Source: MedAcidi-G1 sp002713545 (lineage in GTDB: Bacteria > Actinomycetota > Acidimicrobiia > Acidimicrobiales > MedAcidi-G1). From it: 21,270 nucleotides of DNA. Both the position numbers and the translations under genes were made by a program. Every line of letters begins with the position of its first letter. The first letter of the stretch is position 1. The notes under the pieces were generated by a model. It had not been told where the DNA came from and did not search any database. It was given only the letters and a program-made list of their open reading frames with translations. The stretch is from positions 1-21,270 of the forward strand of contig CAXGYF010000028.1 in NCBI GenBank assembly GCA_964013895.1, written 5' to 3'. Positions 7,447-15,703 of this stretch are shown here, piece after piece.

Positions 7447-8469
7447 TTAAACCAAGCCTAAATTCGGGTCTACACCGGTATTTAACGGGCTAGGACCCAT
7501 TTTTTTAAGCCTCCAGTATCCCGCTGCTGCGACCATGGCAGCGTTATCTGTACACATGGCTCTTGAAGGAAGACATCCTTTTACCCCTGTTGAATCGCAA
7601 ACTTCCATAAATCTCTCACGCAAACGCGAATTTGCTGCTACACCACCGCCAAGACATGCTGCTTCAACTCCCGTCGATTCAAGCGCCCATTTAAGTTTAG
7701 TAACTAATGCATCTACGACTGCTTCTTGAAAAGATGCCACAACATCTTCTGTAGCAGCATCAGGATTTGAGCGAACATGATTTACTACAGCTGTTTTTAG
7801 GCCACTAAAAGAAAATGCAAACCTTCTATCATCAGGCAAAGTCGCTGGATTTTCTTGCACCAAAGAACGTGGATATTGAAAGGCTGATCTATTCCCTTCC
7901 AAAGATAAATTGTCGATGGCTGGACCGCCCGGATAACCAAGACCTAAATATCTGGCTACTTTGTCAAAAGCCTCTCCAGCGGCGTCATCGAGTGTTGAAC
8001 CCAACACACGATATTTTCCTTGTTCTTCCATTAAGACAAGTAATGTGTGACCTCCAGAAACGAGTAAAAAAACAAGCGGTAATTGAAGATCTGGATCTTC
8101 TAAAAAAGACGCATACAAATGTGCCTCTAGATGATTAACTGCAATAAATGGGACATCCCAGACCATGGCTAGAGCTTTAGCTGCGCTGACTCCAACTAAT
8201 AATGATCCAACAAGACCTGGACCCGATGTTGCTGCAACTGCTTCAATTTCATCCCCCTCTACTCCCGAAGCGACTAGAGCTTCTGCAACTACTGGAACTA
8301 TCAAATCAACATGTGCCCTACTAGCTATTTCAGGCACCACACCGCCGAATCTTTCATGTAATTGAACCTGGCTACTTACTATCGAAGAACGTATCAATTT
8401 AGATGATTCCACCACTGCTGCCGCTGTTTCATCGCACGAAGTTTCAATACCCAATATAAGATCAGTCAT
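7447..8469 (-). CDS. tsaD: tRNA t6A37 threonylcarbamoyltransferase TsaD
   Basis: Transfers the threonylcarbamoyl group from TC-AMP to A37 of tRNAs reading ANN codons, forming t6A; works with TsaB and TsaE. It is 340 residues of the Kae1/Gcp family. The metal ligands are visible: His113 and His117 in NHLEAH, and Asp308 in CTDNAAM. The N-terminal GIETSCDETAAAVV phosphate-binding motif starts at 7, and SGGHTLL and GGGVAAN also match. Its ATG overlaps the rimI end by 8 bases and has an AAAGGGG ribosome-binding site 6 bases upstream. It ends the tsaE-tsaB-rimI-tsaD run. Confidence 0.98.
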   Translation of the reverse strand: MTDLILGIETSCDETAAAVVESSKLIRSSIVSSQVQLHERFGGVVPEIASRAHVDLIVPVVAEALVASGVEGDEIEAVAATSGPGLVGSLLVGVSAAKALAMVWDVPFIAVNHLEAHLYASFLEDPDLQLPLVFLLVSGGHTLLVLMEEQGKYRVLGSTLDDAAGEAFDKVARYLGLGYPGGPAIDNLSLEGNRSAFQYPRSLVQENPATLPDDRRFAFSFSGLKTAVVNHVRSNPDAATEDVVASFQEAVVDALVTKLKWALESTGVEAACLGGGVAANSRLRERFMEVCDSTGVKGCLPSRAMCTDNAAMVAAAGYWRLKKMGPSPLNTGVDPNLGLV

Positions 8470-8992
8470 TTTTTACCCCTTTGAGCAAAAACTTTCTATT
8501 AGTTTTTTCAATAATTTCTTGGACTCTCTCATCAAAAAGATCACTTAACCACATAATCAAAGCATCTTCACTTGTATCACTGTAATAATTTGGCCGAACC
8601 CCCGCGGGGGCGAAACCAAACTTTTCATACAAACTTTGCGCTTTTAAATTACCAACTCTTACCTCAAGAGTAATTGCTACGAGATTTAGAGAAATTGCTG
8701 AAATGCAAAGATCAGCTAATAATAAACTCCCTAATCCGAAGCCCTGACTAGCGGGATCTACTGCCATCGTACTTATATGTCCTTCGTCATGAATTCGCAT
8801 CAAACCAGAGTGCCCTGTTACTATTCCTGCTTTCTCTATTACTCGATGCAAACACTTTTCAGAACATAGTTGTTGGCGTAAAAAACTGGGAGACCATGTA
8901 GTCGAAAAAACTGAATCGTCAATTGATAATATTTTTCCAACATCATCTTCGACAGCGTCTCTTATTTCTATTTCCCCAGTCATGACGCTCAT
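8462..8992 (-). CDS. rimI: GNAT acetyltransferase RimI-like
   Basis: A 176-residue GNAT protein of the RimI type, which acetylates N-termini, classically of ribosomal protein S18. The acetyl-CoA loop is QGFGLG at 83-88. The RimI-type motif LEVR-x-x-N-x-x-A-x-x-L-Y starts at 109, giving likely catalytic Glu110 and Tyr122. The ATG overlaps the tsaB stop as ATGA, and the end overlaps tsaD. A second ATG at codon 4 could also serve. Its place between tsaB and tsaD is standard in actinobacteria; the true substrate in this organism is not shown. Confidence 0.92.
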   Translation of the reverse strand: MSVMTGEIEIRDAVEDDVGKILSIDDSVFSTTWSPSFLRQQLCSEKCLHRVIEKAGIVTGHSGLMRIHDEGHISTMAVDPASQGFGLGSLLLADLCISAISLNLVAITLEVRVGNLKAQSLYEKFGFAPAGVRPNYYSDTSEDALIMWLSDLFDERVQEIIEKTNRKFLLKGVKND

Positions 8993-9690
8993 TTAGAATC
9001 GTTTCTACTTGACCAATTAATTTCTGCATCAGGTTTACGCAAATAAATGGGTTCTAGGTCCCAGGGTTGAATGAACTCTTCACGCATTGCACGAGCATGA
9101 GCAAGTTGAACCATTGCTCTTGCGCTGGGATGAGCCAATCCTTGTTCTGCTAGTTCCACTCTTCCAAGACCCTCGAAAAACTCCGCGTAACGAAGTGCCC
9201 CATCACCCACTAATAAACTTGGCTCATCAAAGGTTTGTATTTCTGCAGCCAAGTCTTCTGCAGTGCAAACATTTGCATCACGCACTCTTTGGATACCTCC
9301 TGGAACTCGGCGAAATAGAGCAGTGAATAGCTCTCCTCGTCTTGCATCCATCGCAGACACAATTAACCGACTTGTCCATCTGGCTGGAAAAGCAAGTAAG
9401 TCTAAACTTGAAATACCAATTACTGGCAAGGTCAAAGCATGTGCCATAGAGATTGCTGTCGCTATACCCACTCTCAATCCTGTAAACAGACCCGGTCCGA
9501 CATCAACCGCAATAGCACCAAGCTCAGAAAAATGGATTCCAGCTTGTTCTCTAATAAACGCTATTTGCGGGGAAATGCTTTCCGCATGTCTTCCACCTAT
9601 ACCAGTGTGTGCTGATGCGAGCACACCTTCGTGACCACCAATTGCACAACCCGCTTGAGAGCTCGCAGTTTCAATAGCAAGAATCAACAT
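8989..9690 (-). CDS. tsaB: t6A tRNA-modification protein TsaB
   Basis: An ASKHA-fold partner of TsaD, needed for t6A synthesis but itself inactive as a transferase. The 233 residues carry the family signature GPGLFTGLRVG at 65-75 (Leu where Ser is common) and an N-terminal ILAIETAS. A strong GAGGG ribosome-binding site lies 6 bases before the ATG. It starts 2 bases after the tsaE stop and overlaps rimI by 4 bases. Confidence 0.96.
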   Translation of the reverse strand: MLILAIETASSQAGCAIGGHEGVLASAHTGIGGRHAESISPQIAFIREQAGIHFSELGAIAVDVGPGLFTGLRVGIATAISMAHALTLPVIGISSLDLLAFPARWTSRLIVSAMDARRGELFTALFRRVPGGIQRVRDANVCTAEDLAAEIQTFDEPSLLVGDGALRYAEFFEGLGRVELAEQGLAHPSARAMVQLAHARAMREEFIQPWDLEPIYLRKPDAEINWSSRNDSK

Positions 9691-9692
9691 CG

Positions 9693-10214
9693 TTACCCTC
9701 TACTTTCCTTGGAGAAAGAAGACACAAGACTAACTAATTCAGATTCTCTCCCTACCCATTGCTGCCCTATAAGCCTAAACTCAATAGTTCGCTCATCTAA
9801 ACTCTCACCAAGGCTCAAACTAATTTCCAAATAACCCTCTGTTAAAACTGAAGAAATCACATTTCCCCATTCAATGACAGTCAAAGAATTGCTATCTATT
9901 AACTCCGATAGGCCTAATTCTTCAACTTCTTGAAAATGCTCTAACCGGTAAACATCAAGGTGATTTAGAGTAAGTTCTCCCTCGTATTTATTGGCAAGAG
10001 TGAAAGTTGGAGAAGTAACAGGATGTTCAACCCCTAAACCCAAACCCAAACCTTGAGTAAAAGCGGTTTTCCCAGCACCTAAATCGCCTGATAAAACAAC
10101 GACGTCGCCTGCCTGAAAAACTTTTGATAATAAGGAAGCTAGACTGCGTGTTTCTTCAACTGAGAATGTTTTCCCCGAAACAGCAGGTATAAGATTTACC
10201 CCTTCTTCAACCAT
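9693..10214 (-). CDS. tsaE: t6A tRNA-modification ATPase TsaE
   Basis: A small P-loop ATPase that drives turnover of the TsaBD complex. The Walker A motif GDLGAGKT is at 43-50 (Lys49). Family motifs VTSPTFTLANKY (65-76), HLDVYRL (84-90) and EWGN (114-117) follow in order. At 173 residues it is slightly longer than many homologues, with a C-terminal tail of low conservation. The start overlaps the udg stop by 8 bases (ATGGTTGA), suggesting coupling to the DNA-repair gene upstream. Confidence 0.96.
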   Translation of the reverse strand: MVEEGVNLIPAVSGKTFSVEETRSLASLLSKVFQAGDVVVLSGDLGAGKTAFTQGLGLGLGVEHPVTSPTFTLANKYEGELTLNHLDVYRLEHFQEVEELGLSELIDSNSLTVIEWGNVISSVLTEGYLEISLSLGESLDERTIEFRLIGQQWVGRESELVSLVSSFSKESRG

Positions 10215-10764
10215 TGATTATTTCCTTTGCTTTGCGTAAATCAGCTCGCATATTTTCGATTACACCTGCTCTTCCTCTAAGGGCTGCAGCAGGATGAAAA
10301 GTAGGAATCAAAGTAAAGCCCAAATATTGATACAATTTCCCACGCAATTCTGTTATTCCAATTTTTGTGTCTAGAAGAAGTCTGGTAGCAAAATTTCCAA
10401 GAGTGACTATAACTTTCGGTTCGATTATCTCTAATTGTTTTTTAAGATAGGGGCTACACGCCTCTACTTCCTCTGCTTTAGGATCTCTGTTTTCAGGTGG
10501 TCGACATTTCACAACGTTAGAGATATAACACAATGAGCGATCTATATTCATTTCTTCTAATAAAAGAGTGTCTAAAAGTTTTCCTGAACGACCAACAAAA
10601 GGTACTCCCAAACGGTCTTCTTCTGCTCCTGGACCTTCACCAATAAGCATTAGATCTGCACTAACAGAACCTGTTCCAAAAACAGGTTGCTTCCTATCTG
10701 CAGCTAAAGAGCACTTTGTACACTCTGAAACCTCTTTTGAAACAAGATTTAATGTTTTAGACAC
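10207..10764 (-). CDS. Family 4 (Fe-S) uracil-DNA glycosylase
   Basis: Removes uracil from DNA; the type first known from thermophiles and also common in actinobacteria. The 185 residues carry four cysteines that would hold a 4Fe-4S cluster: Cys15, Cys18, Cys87 and Cys103. The water-activating motif GEGPGAEED is at 42-50, and the uracil/DNA-binding FHP with His157 is at 156-158. The start is a GTG with only a weak ribosome-binding site; no better in-frame start exists before the first cysteine pair. It overlaps tsaE and lies 39 bases after the P1 hydrolase. Confidence 0.95.
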   Translation of the reverse strand: MSKTLNLVSKEVSECTKCSLAADRKQPVFGTGSVSADLMLIGEGPGAEEDRLGVPFVGRSGKLLDTLLLEEMNIDRSLCYISNVVKCRPPENRDPKAEEVEACSPYLKKQLEIIEPKVIVTLGNFATRLLLDTKIGITELRGKLYQYLGFTLIPTFHPAAALRGRAGVIENMRADLRKAKEIING

Positions 10765-10803
10765 AACAAAAGACTATCTACTTAAAATCACTACAAACTG
10801 TGA

Positions 10804-11706
10804 TTAAACACAGGCTTGACGAATAGCTTTCTCGGTTACAAACACACTCAAAGTTCTTGCAATATCAAATTTTCGGGAATCAGCGTCTAATTGTTTTGTA
10901 GACACTGCCACTACAGCATCTCCATCCATTCGTGTGTGAGCTGGAAAAATAGAGCGTGCGATACCATCGTGACTTGATTGAGACAGAAGATAACATTCAG
11001 ACTTTGTGAGAGATAAATTTGTCATAACAACTCCAAGTGTCGTATTCATCAATTCAGTTGTTTCTGTGGTTTCTCTTTCTTTAGATAATTTAAGGTTCTC
11101 TTTAATAAACGACTCAGAAATTTTTTCGTCAAGAACATCACCCGCCGCGTTCACGGCAAACAAAGAACAAACAATCACACCTTCAACTTCTGCTGAAGCA
11201 ATTCCGATACCTCCATAACTTAAACTCTCTTTACCGCGCCAATTTCCAGTAGTTGCTCCAGCGCCTGCACCAATCCTGCCTGTATCTATTTCATTGTTTT
11301 CACCGTCCAAACAAGCAATTCTTCCTTCATCGGCTCCAGGACGGATAGACGAACTTCCTACTCCTAAGTCATATAAAGACATCCCTACAACTATCGGCAC
11401 GGGACCTTGTGTGGTAGGGAAACCAATACCTGATTCTTCCAAAAATTCAACGACACCAATAGCAGACGAAAGACCAAATGCAGAACCGCCTGATATCACT
11501 ACTGCATCGATATTCTCAACCGTTCGTTCAGGAGCAAGCAATTCAAACTCTCGGGTAGCAGGTGCCCCTCCTCTGACTTCACCAGAAGCAACGACACTCT
11601 TGGGAAATCTGATAACCGTGCAACCTGTTTCAGCCTCTTTATCAGTCCAATGGCCTATTTTTATCTCTTCAAATGGAAACTTCATTAAATCGACGGTACA
11701 TGCCAT
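10804..11706 (-). CDS. P1-family (DmpA/NylC-like) N-terminal-nucleophile hydrolase
   Basis: A 300-residue member of the peptidase P1 family, which covers aminopeptidase DmpA, beta-peptidyl aminopeptidases and the nylon-oligomer hydrolase NylC. These cut themselves to expose a Ser or Thr nucleophile. Here the expected cut is Asn221/Thr222 in MNTTLGVVMTN, as in NylC. Other landmarks are Asn186 in VNAAGDV and the aspartates of DGD at 261-263, matching NylC Asn219 and Asp306/Asp308. The NylC Lys189 equivalent is not obvious in GATTGNWRGKE. No signal peptide is seen, so it is probably cytosolic. Actinobacteria often carry such a gene with unknown substrate. A start at Met8 is possible. Confidence 0.85.
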   Translation of the reverse strand: MACTVDLMKFPFEEIKIGHWTDKEAETGCTVIRFPKSVVASGEVRGGAPATREFELLAPERTVENIDAVVISGGSAFGLSSAIGVVEFLEESGIGFPTTQGPVPIVVGMSLYDLGVGSSSIRPGADEGRIACLDGENNEIDTGRIGAGAGATTGNWRGKESLSYGGIGIASAEVEGVIVCSLFAVNAAGDVLDEKISESFIKENLKLSKERETTETTELMNTTLGVVMTNLSLTKSECYLLSQSSHDGIARSIFPAHTRMDGDAVVAVSTKQLDADSRKFDIARTLSVFVTEKAIRQACV

Positions 11707-11724
11707 TTGATTTACTCAGCTAAT

Positions 11725-12837
11725 TCAAAACCTACCGCTAACAATTTCTTCTAATCTGTCGTCATAAAGTTTGATCACATCCGTCCAGTCGAAACGTCTC
11801 ATTGCTTCCGCTAGACCTGCAACGTTTTTTTTCCAACTTCCTACATCTTTTAAAACTTCTCGTAAACGATCTGTCATTCCCCCATCCAAGTAAAAGGCAA
11901 AATTATGCCACTGTTCTGGCACAACTTCTGGATAACTGAGACGCTTTGGCAAAACAGGTACGGCTCCCGCAGATAATGCCTCAACCACAGAAATACCGAA
12001 AAACTCATGCATTGACGAACTGACTACAACATCTGTTTTAGATAGCAAAGATATGTACTCACTTCGAGGTAAATAACCTGAACTGACTAGAAATTTGCTT
12101 AGTTTTCCGAATTGTGACTTTATTGCTTCAAAATCTTTAGGGGAATTCTCCCCAGTTACTGCAAACCTAAATTGAATACCTTCTTCAGCAAGTTTTGTTA
12201 AAGATCCAATAAAAGCTTCAGGATTCTTGTCATATTCCCACCGATGATTCCACAAAATCAAAGGAGGCTTCTCAACGCTGTCTGCGCATGCTATTTCTGA
12301 TAATTCAACTCCTACCGGCACTACATGGATTTTCTCTATAACTTGCTCTAGCCGATGAGAGTGAGGCATATCAGGAACGTTTTTAAGGAATCCCGGTAAA
12401 ACTTCTAAAAGACTCGCTTTATGAAAATTAGAATTAAACCAAATCTGATCAGCGATAGCCATATTCTTCCAGTTCACAAACTTCATTGAATCATCTGAAG
12501 ACTGACTCGGTGACATAGGGTACGTAAGTTGATTTTCGTGTTGGTACAAAACCACTTGTGGGTCTCCGACAAAACGTTTCGTAAAACCCAACCATGCCGC
12601 TAAATCAATCATGCCGCTTGCTAATACGATGTCAGGTTCACCTTTCTGGTTAACTACTTCTTGAGTTGTCTCCGCCAAAGTTAAAGCAGATCCTCTTACT
12701 CGCCATCTCCAAAAAGAACCAGTGTGTGAAATGAGAGAAATGTTATGTCGAGTGTGCTTTACTAAGCCCTCAGCCCATGCTCTATGAGAACCACTATGAA
12801 ATGGTTCGAGAAGAAAAACATTTAAATTTCTTGCCAT
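11725..12837 (-). CDS. GTDC1/DUF3524-type glycosyltransferase (tRNA-queuosine mannosyltransferase-like)
   Basis: A 370-residue GT-B glycosyltransferase of the GT4-like group. It resembles human GTDC1 (QTMAN), the enzyme that adds mannose to queuosine in tRNA-Asp. The N-terminal domain shows EPFHSGSH at 11-18, WRWRVRGSAL at 43-52 and the hallmark YQHENQLTYP at 98-107. The C-terminal sugar-nucleotide domain has WNHRWEYDKNPE at 196-207, HEFFGISVVEALSAG at 277-291 with the E-x7-E pair (Glu278, Glu286), and PKRLSYPE at 297-304. No membrane segment is seen. It begins 5 bases after alr. A cell-envelope sugar-transfer role is the main alternative; no queuosine synthesis gene is in the window. Confidence 0.82.
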   Translation of the reverse strand: MARNLNVFLLEPFHSGSHRAWAEGLVKHTRHNISLISHTGSFWRWRVRGSALTLAETTQEVVNQKGEPDIVLASGMIDLAAWLGFTKRFVGDPQVVLYQHENQLTYPMSPSQSSDDSMKFVNWKNMAIADQIWFNSNFHKASLLEVLPGFLKNVPDMPHSHRLEQVIEKIHVVPVGVELSEIACADSVEKPPLILWNHRWEYDKNPEAFIGSLTKLAEEGIQFRFAVTGENSPKDFEAIKSQFGKLSKFLVSSGYLPRSEYISLLSKTDVVVSSSMHEFFGISVVEALSAGAVPVLPKRLSYPEVVPEQWHNFAFYLDGGMTDRLREVLKDVGSWKKNVAGLAEAMRRFDWTDVIKLYDDRLEEIVSGRF

Positions 12838-12842
12838 CAGAG

Positions 12843-13943
12843 TTAATACCTTCGAGGAATTCTGGCTCCTAGCGAAGTGAGGATTTCATACCCAATTGTT
12901 CCCAATACTTCTGCCACATCGGAGACTGCTAGAAAACTATCTTCCTGTGCTCCTAGTAAAACCACCTCATCACCAACTTCTATCGAATCATCAACTTCAG
13001 CAATTAGTGAATCCATCGTTACTACACCACGTATAGGCCAATGCGCCCCGCCTATAAGCACTTCACCGCCATCCCACCAACCTCTAAAAATACCGTCAGC
13101 GTAACCTATTGGAATTGTTGCAATTCGAGTATTTTTACCAGCCCTCCATCGATGCCCATAACCGACTCCTTCTCCGCTTTCTACTGTTTGCAAGTAGCTC
13201 ACTTCACTTCGCAACCAAACAGCTGGCTTTAATCCGAGCTCTTTAAATCGCTCCGAAAAAAACTTTGACGGTTCAGTCCCATAAAGACCTATGCCAACAC
13301 GAACCATCGAACGGTGAGTTTCAGGCCATTCTAGGGTCGCAGCAGTATTAGCCTGATGCACTAACTGTGGTGTGTGTCCAGCTTCAGAAAGTTCCTCTAG
13401 TACTCGATCAAAAAGTTCTATTTGGCTCCTATTAAAGGGATCTTTAGGGCTGCTTGCTAAAGCAAAATGCGTGAACACACCTTCTAATTGAATTCCTAAT
13501 TCGAGGACATAATTTGCCAACTCAATAATTTCGTTCGGCCTAACCCCAACTCGATGCATCCCAGTGTCAACTTTTAGATGTACTGGTGATTCTTTTTCAG
13601 CAACAGAAGAAAATGCTTCGGCTCCTGCTTTCGTATATATAGCCGGACGTACACCACCAAGTTTCACTACTTCTTCCATTTCATTTGGCCTTGGTTCTGA
13701 AAGTATAAGAATCGGAGCCTCTATACCCTCTCTTCGTAGAACACCTGCTTCTTCTACAAAAGCTACTGCGAGCCAAGTAGCCCCTGAAGCCAAGACTTGT
13801 TTAGCGACTTCTACAGCCCCGTGTCCATATCCATCAGCTTTAACAACAGCACAAAGCTCCACTGAATCATCTAATAAATCACAAAAAATCGAAGTGTTTT
13901 TCGAGATTGTTTCTAAATTAATTTCAGCCCAAGTGGGTCTCAT
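12843..13943 (-). CDS. alr: Alanine racemase
   Basis: Interconverts L- and D-alanine with PLP, supplying D-Ala for peptidoglycan. The 366-residue form has the PLP-binding Lys35 in VVKADGYGHG and the second catalytic base Tyr262 in GVGYGH. KVDTGMHRVG and the typical C-terminal TSLGARIPRRY are also present. I start at ATG 13943 (MRPTWAEINL) because GGAG lies 6 bases upstream and family N-termini begin here; an open frame continues 16 codons further up. The start lies inside the last 20 bases of nnr, so the two are probably coupled. Confidence 0.97.
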   Translation of the reverse strand: MRPTWAEINLETISKNTSIFCDLLDDSVELCAVVKADGYGHGAVEVAKQVLASGATWLAVAFVEEAGVLRREGIEAPILILSEPRPNEMEEVVKLGGVRPAIYTKAGAEAFSSVAEKESPVHLKVDTGMHRVGVRPNEIIELANYVLELGIQLEGVFTHFALASSPKDPFNRSQIELFDRVLEELSEAGHTPQLVHQANTAATLEWPETHRSMVRVGIGLYGTEPSKFFSERFKELGLKPAVWLRSEVSYLQTVESGEGVGYGHRWRAGKNTRIATIPIGYADGIFRGWWDGGEVLIGGAHWPIRGVVTMDSLIAEVDDSIEVGDEVVLLGAQEDSFLAVSDVAEVLGTIGYEILTSLGARIPRRY

Positions 13944-15294
13944 GAGGAACTCCAAGCTCTCTATCGACTCCCATATCAATAAGGGTTTCAACTAAACAAG
14001 TGACTAAATCATTTGCAATAACTCCTGTTGGAGGCAAACTTTTCAAAAGCTGACCATGAACATGAGCTGCAGAAGAAGCCGCTTCTAGCATCCCTGATCC
14101 TCTCGCCAAGAAAGCTCCGATAATTCCTGCTAGAACATCCCCTGAACCCGCAGTGGCCAATCTTTGGTCTCCTGAATTAATAATTCGAATCTTCCCCTCT
14201 GGATCAGAAACAACTGTTGTGGGCCCCTTTAGTAGAACAACACAACAAGTTTCTTCTGCACACTTTCTAACTGCAGATATACGATCTAATGCTGGTTTCT
14301 CACCCATAATTTTTTCAAATTCACCCTCGTGCGGTGTAAGAATTACCTGAGATTCCTCAGGAAAATCATTCCTGTCAAATGCATAAAGCGCATCTCCGTC
14401 GAGCACTACTGGGCATTTTAATCTTTTTACCAAATCTTTTATTCCATGAAGTACCTCAGGATTTCTCCCAAGACCAGGACCAATTACAAACGATTTGAAG
14501 CGCTTAAGCTCATTTTCATCTATAGACAAGTCAGTTTGTAAAGAAAATGAAACTGCCTCTAATGGAATTTCTGGAATTTCAATTTCAGGTGAGGAAAAAC
14601 GAATATAACCAGCTCCTGCCCTCTGTGCCGATCGGGCTGTCAATACCGCTGCCCCCTCCATTCCTTCTGCACCCGCAATCACCCAGCATGCTGATTTCCA
14701 TTTATGTGACTCATTAGAGCGCGCTGGAATCCAACTGCATACATCATGATCGGTTATTAGACCAGTAGATATGGAGGAAGTGTCAAGGCCGATGTCTGCA
14801 ATTTCCACCTCTCCACTTAAATAAGCACCATCTGAAAAAACATGTCCTGGTTTCAGCGCATTAAAAGTCAAAGTTTTTTTTGCTTTAAATGGTCTGCCGA
14901 TAGAACAACCTGTATGCCCATCAACTCCTGAGGGAATGTCTACAGACAATACATTCGAATTTGTTATCGGAGCTTCATACGGCCTCTTCAAACCAGTTCC
15001 ATATGCAGCGTCTATAACTAGATCAACATCTGGCAACTCTTTAGGAGCTTTATCAGCATCGATTAGTTGAACACGCACACCTCTCCGCTTCAGCCGTTCA
15101 GCTGCAACTTTCCCATCTGCTCCGTTGGAACCTTTTCCGGCAACAACGATCACCTTACGCCCGTAAGCTCCACCAAGTTCTTTTAGAGCTGCACGCGCTA
15201 CAGCTGCTCCAGCTCTTTCAATCAAAGCCTCTTCAGAGAATGGTGAAGTTCTATCAATCTCCCGCATCTCCTCTATGCCTGAAATAGGAATCAA
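13924..15294 (-). CDS. nnr: Bifunctional NAD(P)H-hydrate epimerase / dehydratase
   Basis: Repairs damaged (hydrated) NAD(P)H: the N-terminal YjeF_N domain epimerises R- and S-hydrates, and the C-terminal kinase-like domain dehydrates the S form using ADP or ATP. In the 456-residue form the epimerase loop GKGSNGADG is at 53-61, followed by VIDAAYGTGL and VDIPSGVDG. In the second domain VIGPGLGRN, VLDGDAL (297-303), LTPHEGE and TAGSGDVLAG with Asp386 are seen. The frame is open back to a TTG at 15345 inside acpS. I prefer the TTG at 15294 (start IPISGIEEMREID) since family proteins begin there and GGAAG lies about 10 bases before. An ATG nine codons later is the other choice. Confidence 0.93.
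   Translation of the reverse strand: MIPISGIEEMREIDRTSPFSEEALIERAGAAVARAALKELGGAYGRKVIVVAGKGSNGADGKVAAERLKRRGVRVQLIDADKAPKELPDVDLVIDAAYGTGLKRPYEAPITNSNVLSVDIPSGVDGHTGCSIGRPFKAKKTLTFNALKPGHVFSDGAYLSGEVEIADIGLDTSSISTGLITDHDVCSWIPARSNESHKWKSACWVIAGAEGMEGAAVLTARSAQRAGAGYIRFSSPEIEIPEIPLEAVSFSLQTDLSIDENELKRFKSFVIGPGLGRNPEVLHGIKDLVKRLKCPVVLDGDALYAFDRNDFPEESQVILTPHEGEFEKIMGEKPALDRISAVRKCAEETCCVVLLKGPTTVVSDPEGKIRIINSGDQRLATAGSGDVLAGIIGAFLARGSGMLEAASSAAHVHGQLLKSLPPTGVIANDLVTCLVETLIDMGVDRELGVPHETHLG
13950..13953 (-). promoter_or_regulatory. Ribosome-binding site of alr
   Basis: GGAG on the minus strand 6 bases before ATG 13943, inside the end of nnr. It supports the shorter alr start. Confidence 0.75.
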
Positions 15295-15322
15295 AACAAA
15301 ACTACTTCCATATTCATGAACT

Positions 15323-15688
15323 TCATAGTGCAACCACTGTTGCAAGAGCGGAATGGGCGGTATGAGTAATCGAAAGCTCCCATCGCGTTACCCCCGCTTC
15401 TTCAGAACGCAAAAAAGCTTTCCCATGCAAACACAAAATTGGTTTCCCTGAAGATCCACGTACAACTTCAATGTCATACATAGGCATTGACCCTAAACCC
15501 AAACCAAGAGACTTAAGTGTTGCTTCTTTAACCGCAAATCTAGCTGCATAACGTTGCGTGGGGTCCTTGGCTTTTTCTGCATATTCACGTTCTGAAGGTC
15601 TAAAAAGCCTAGGAACAATCCCGGGAGTGCGAGAAAGTACCCGACGGAATCTTTCCACATCAACCAAATCGACTCCGATCCCTATCAC
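15323..15688 (-). CDS. acpS: Holo-[acyl-carrier-protein] synthase
   Basis: Transfers 4'-phosphopantetheine from CoA to acyl carrier protein, activating it for fatty acid synthesis. The 121 residues fit the small trimeric AcpS type. Mg-binding Asp7 lies in GIGVDLVDVERF and Glu55 in RFAVKEATLKSLG. The C-terminal WELSITHT segment matches the family. The start is a GTG, 15 bases after the glmS stop, with no strong ribosome-binding site. Neighbours glmS and nnr are the usual ones in actinobacteria. Confidence 0.96.
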   Translation of the reverse strand: MIGIGVDLVDVERFRRVLSRTPGIVPRLFRPSEREYAEKAKDPTQRYAARFAVKEATLKSLGLGLGSMPMYDIEVVRGSSGKPILCLHGKAFLRSEEAGVTRWELSITHTAHSALATVVAL

Positions 15689-15703
15689 TGAAAAGTGCTC
15701 ATT

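Noticed and set aside
10786..10805. Hairpin AATCAC/GTGATT after the P1 hydrolase as a terminator
   Set aside because: Only 6 AT-rich pairs with an 8-base loop and a very short T-run; the downstream udg is just 39 bases from the hydrolase stop and needs the transcript.
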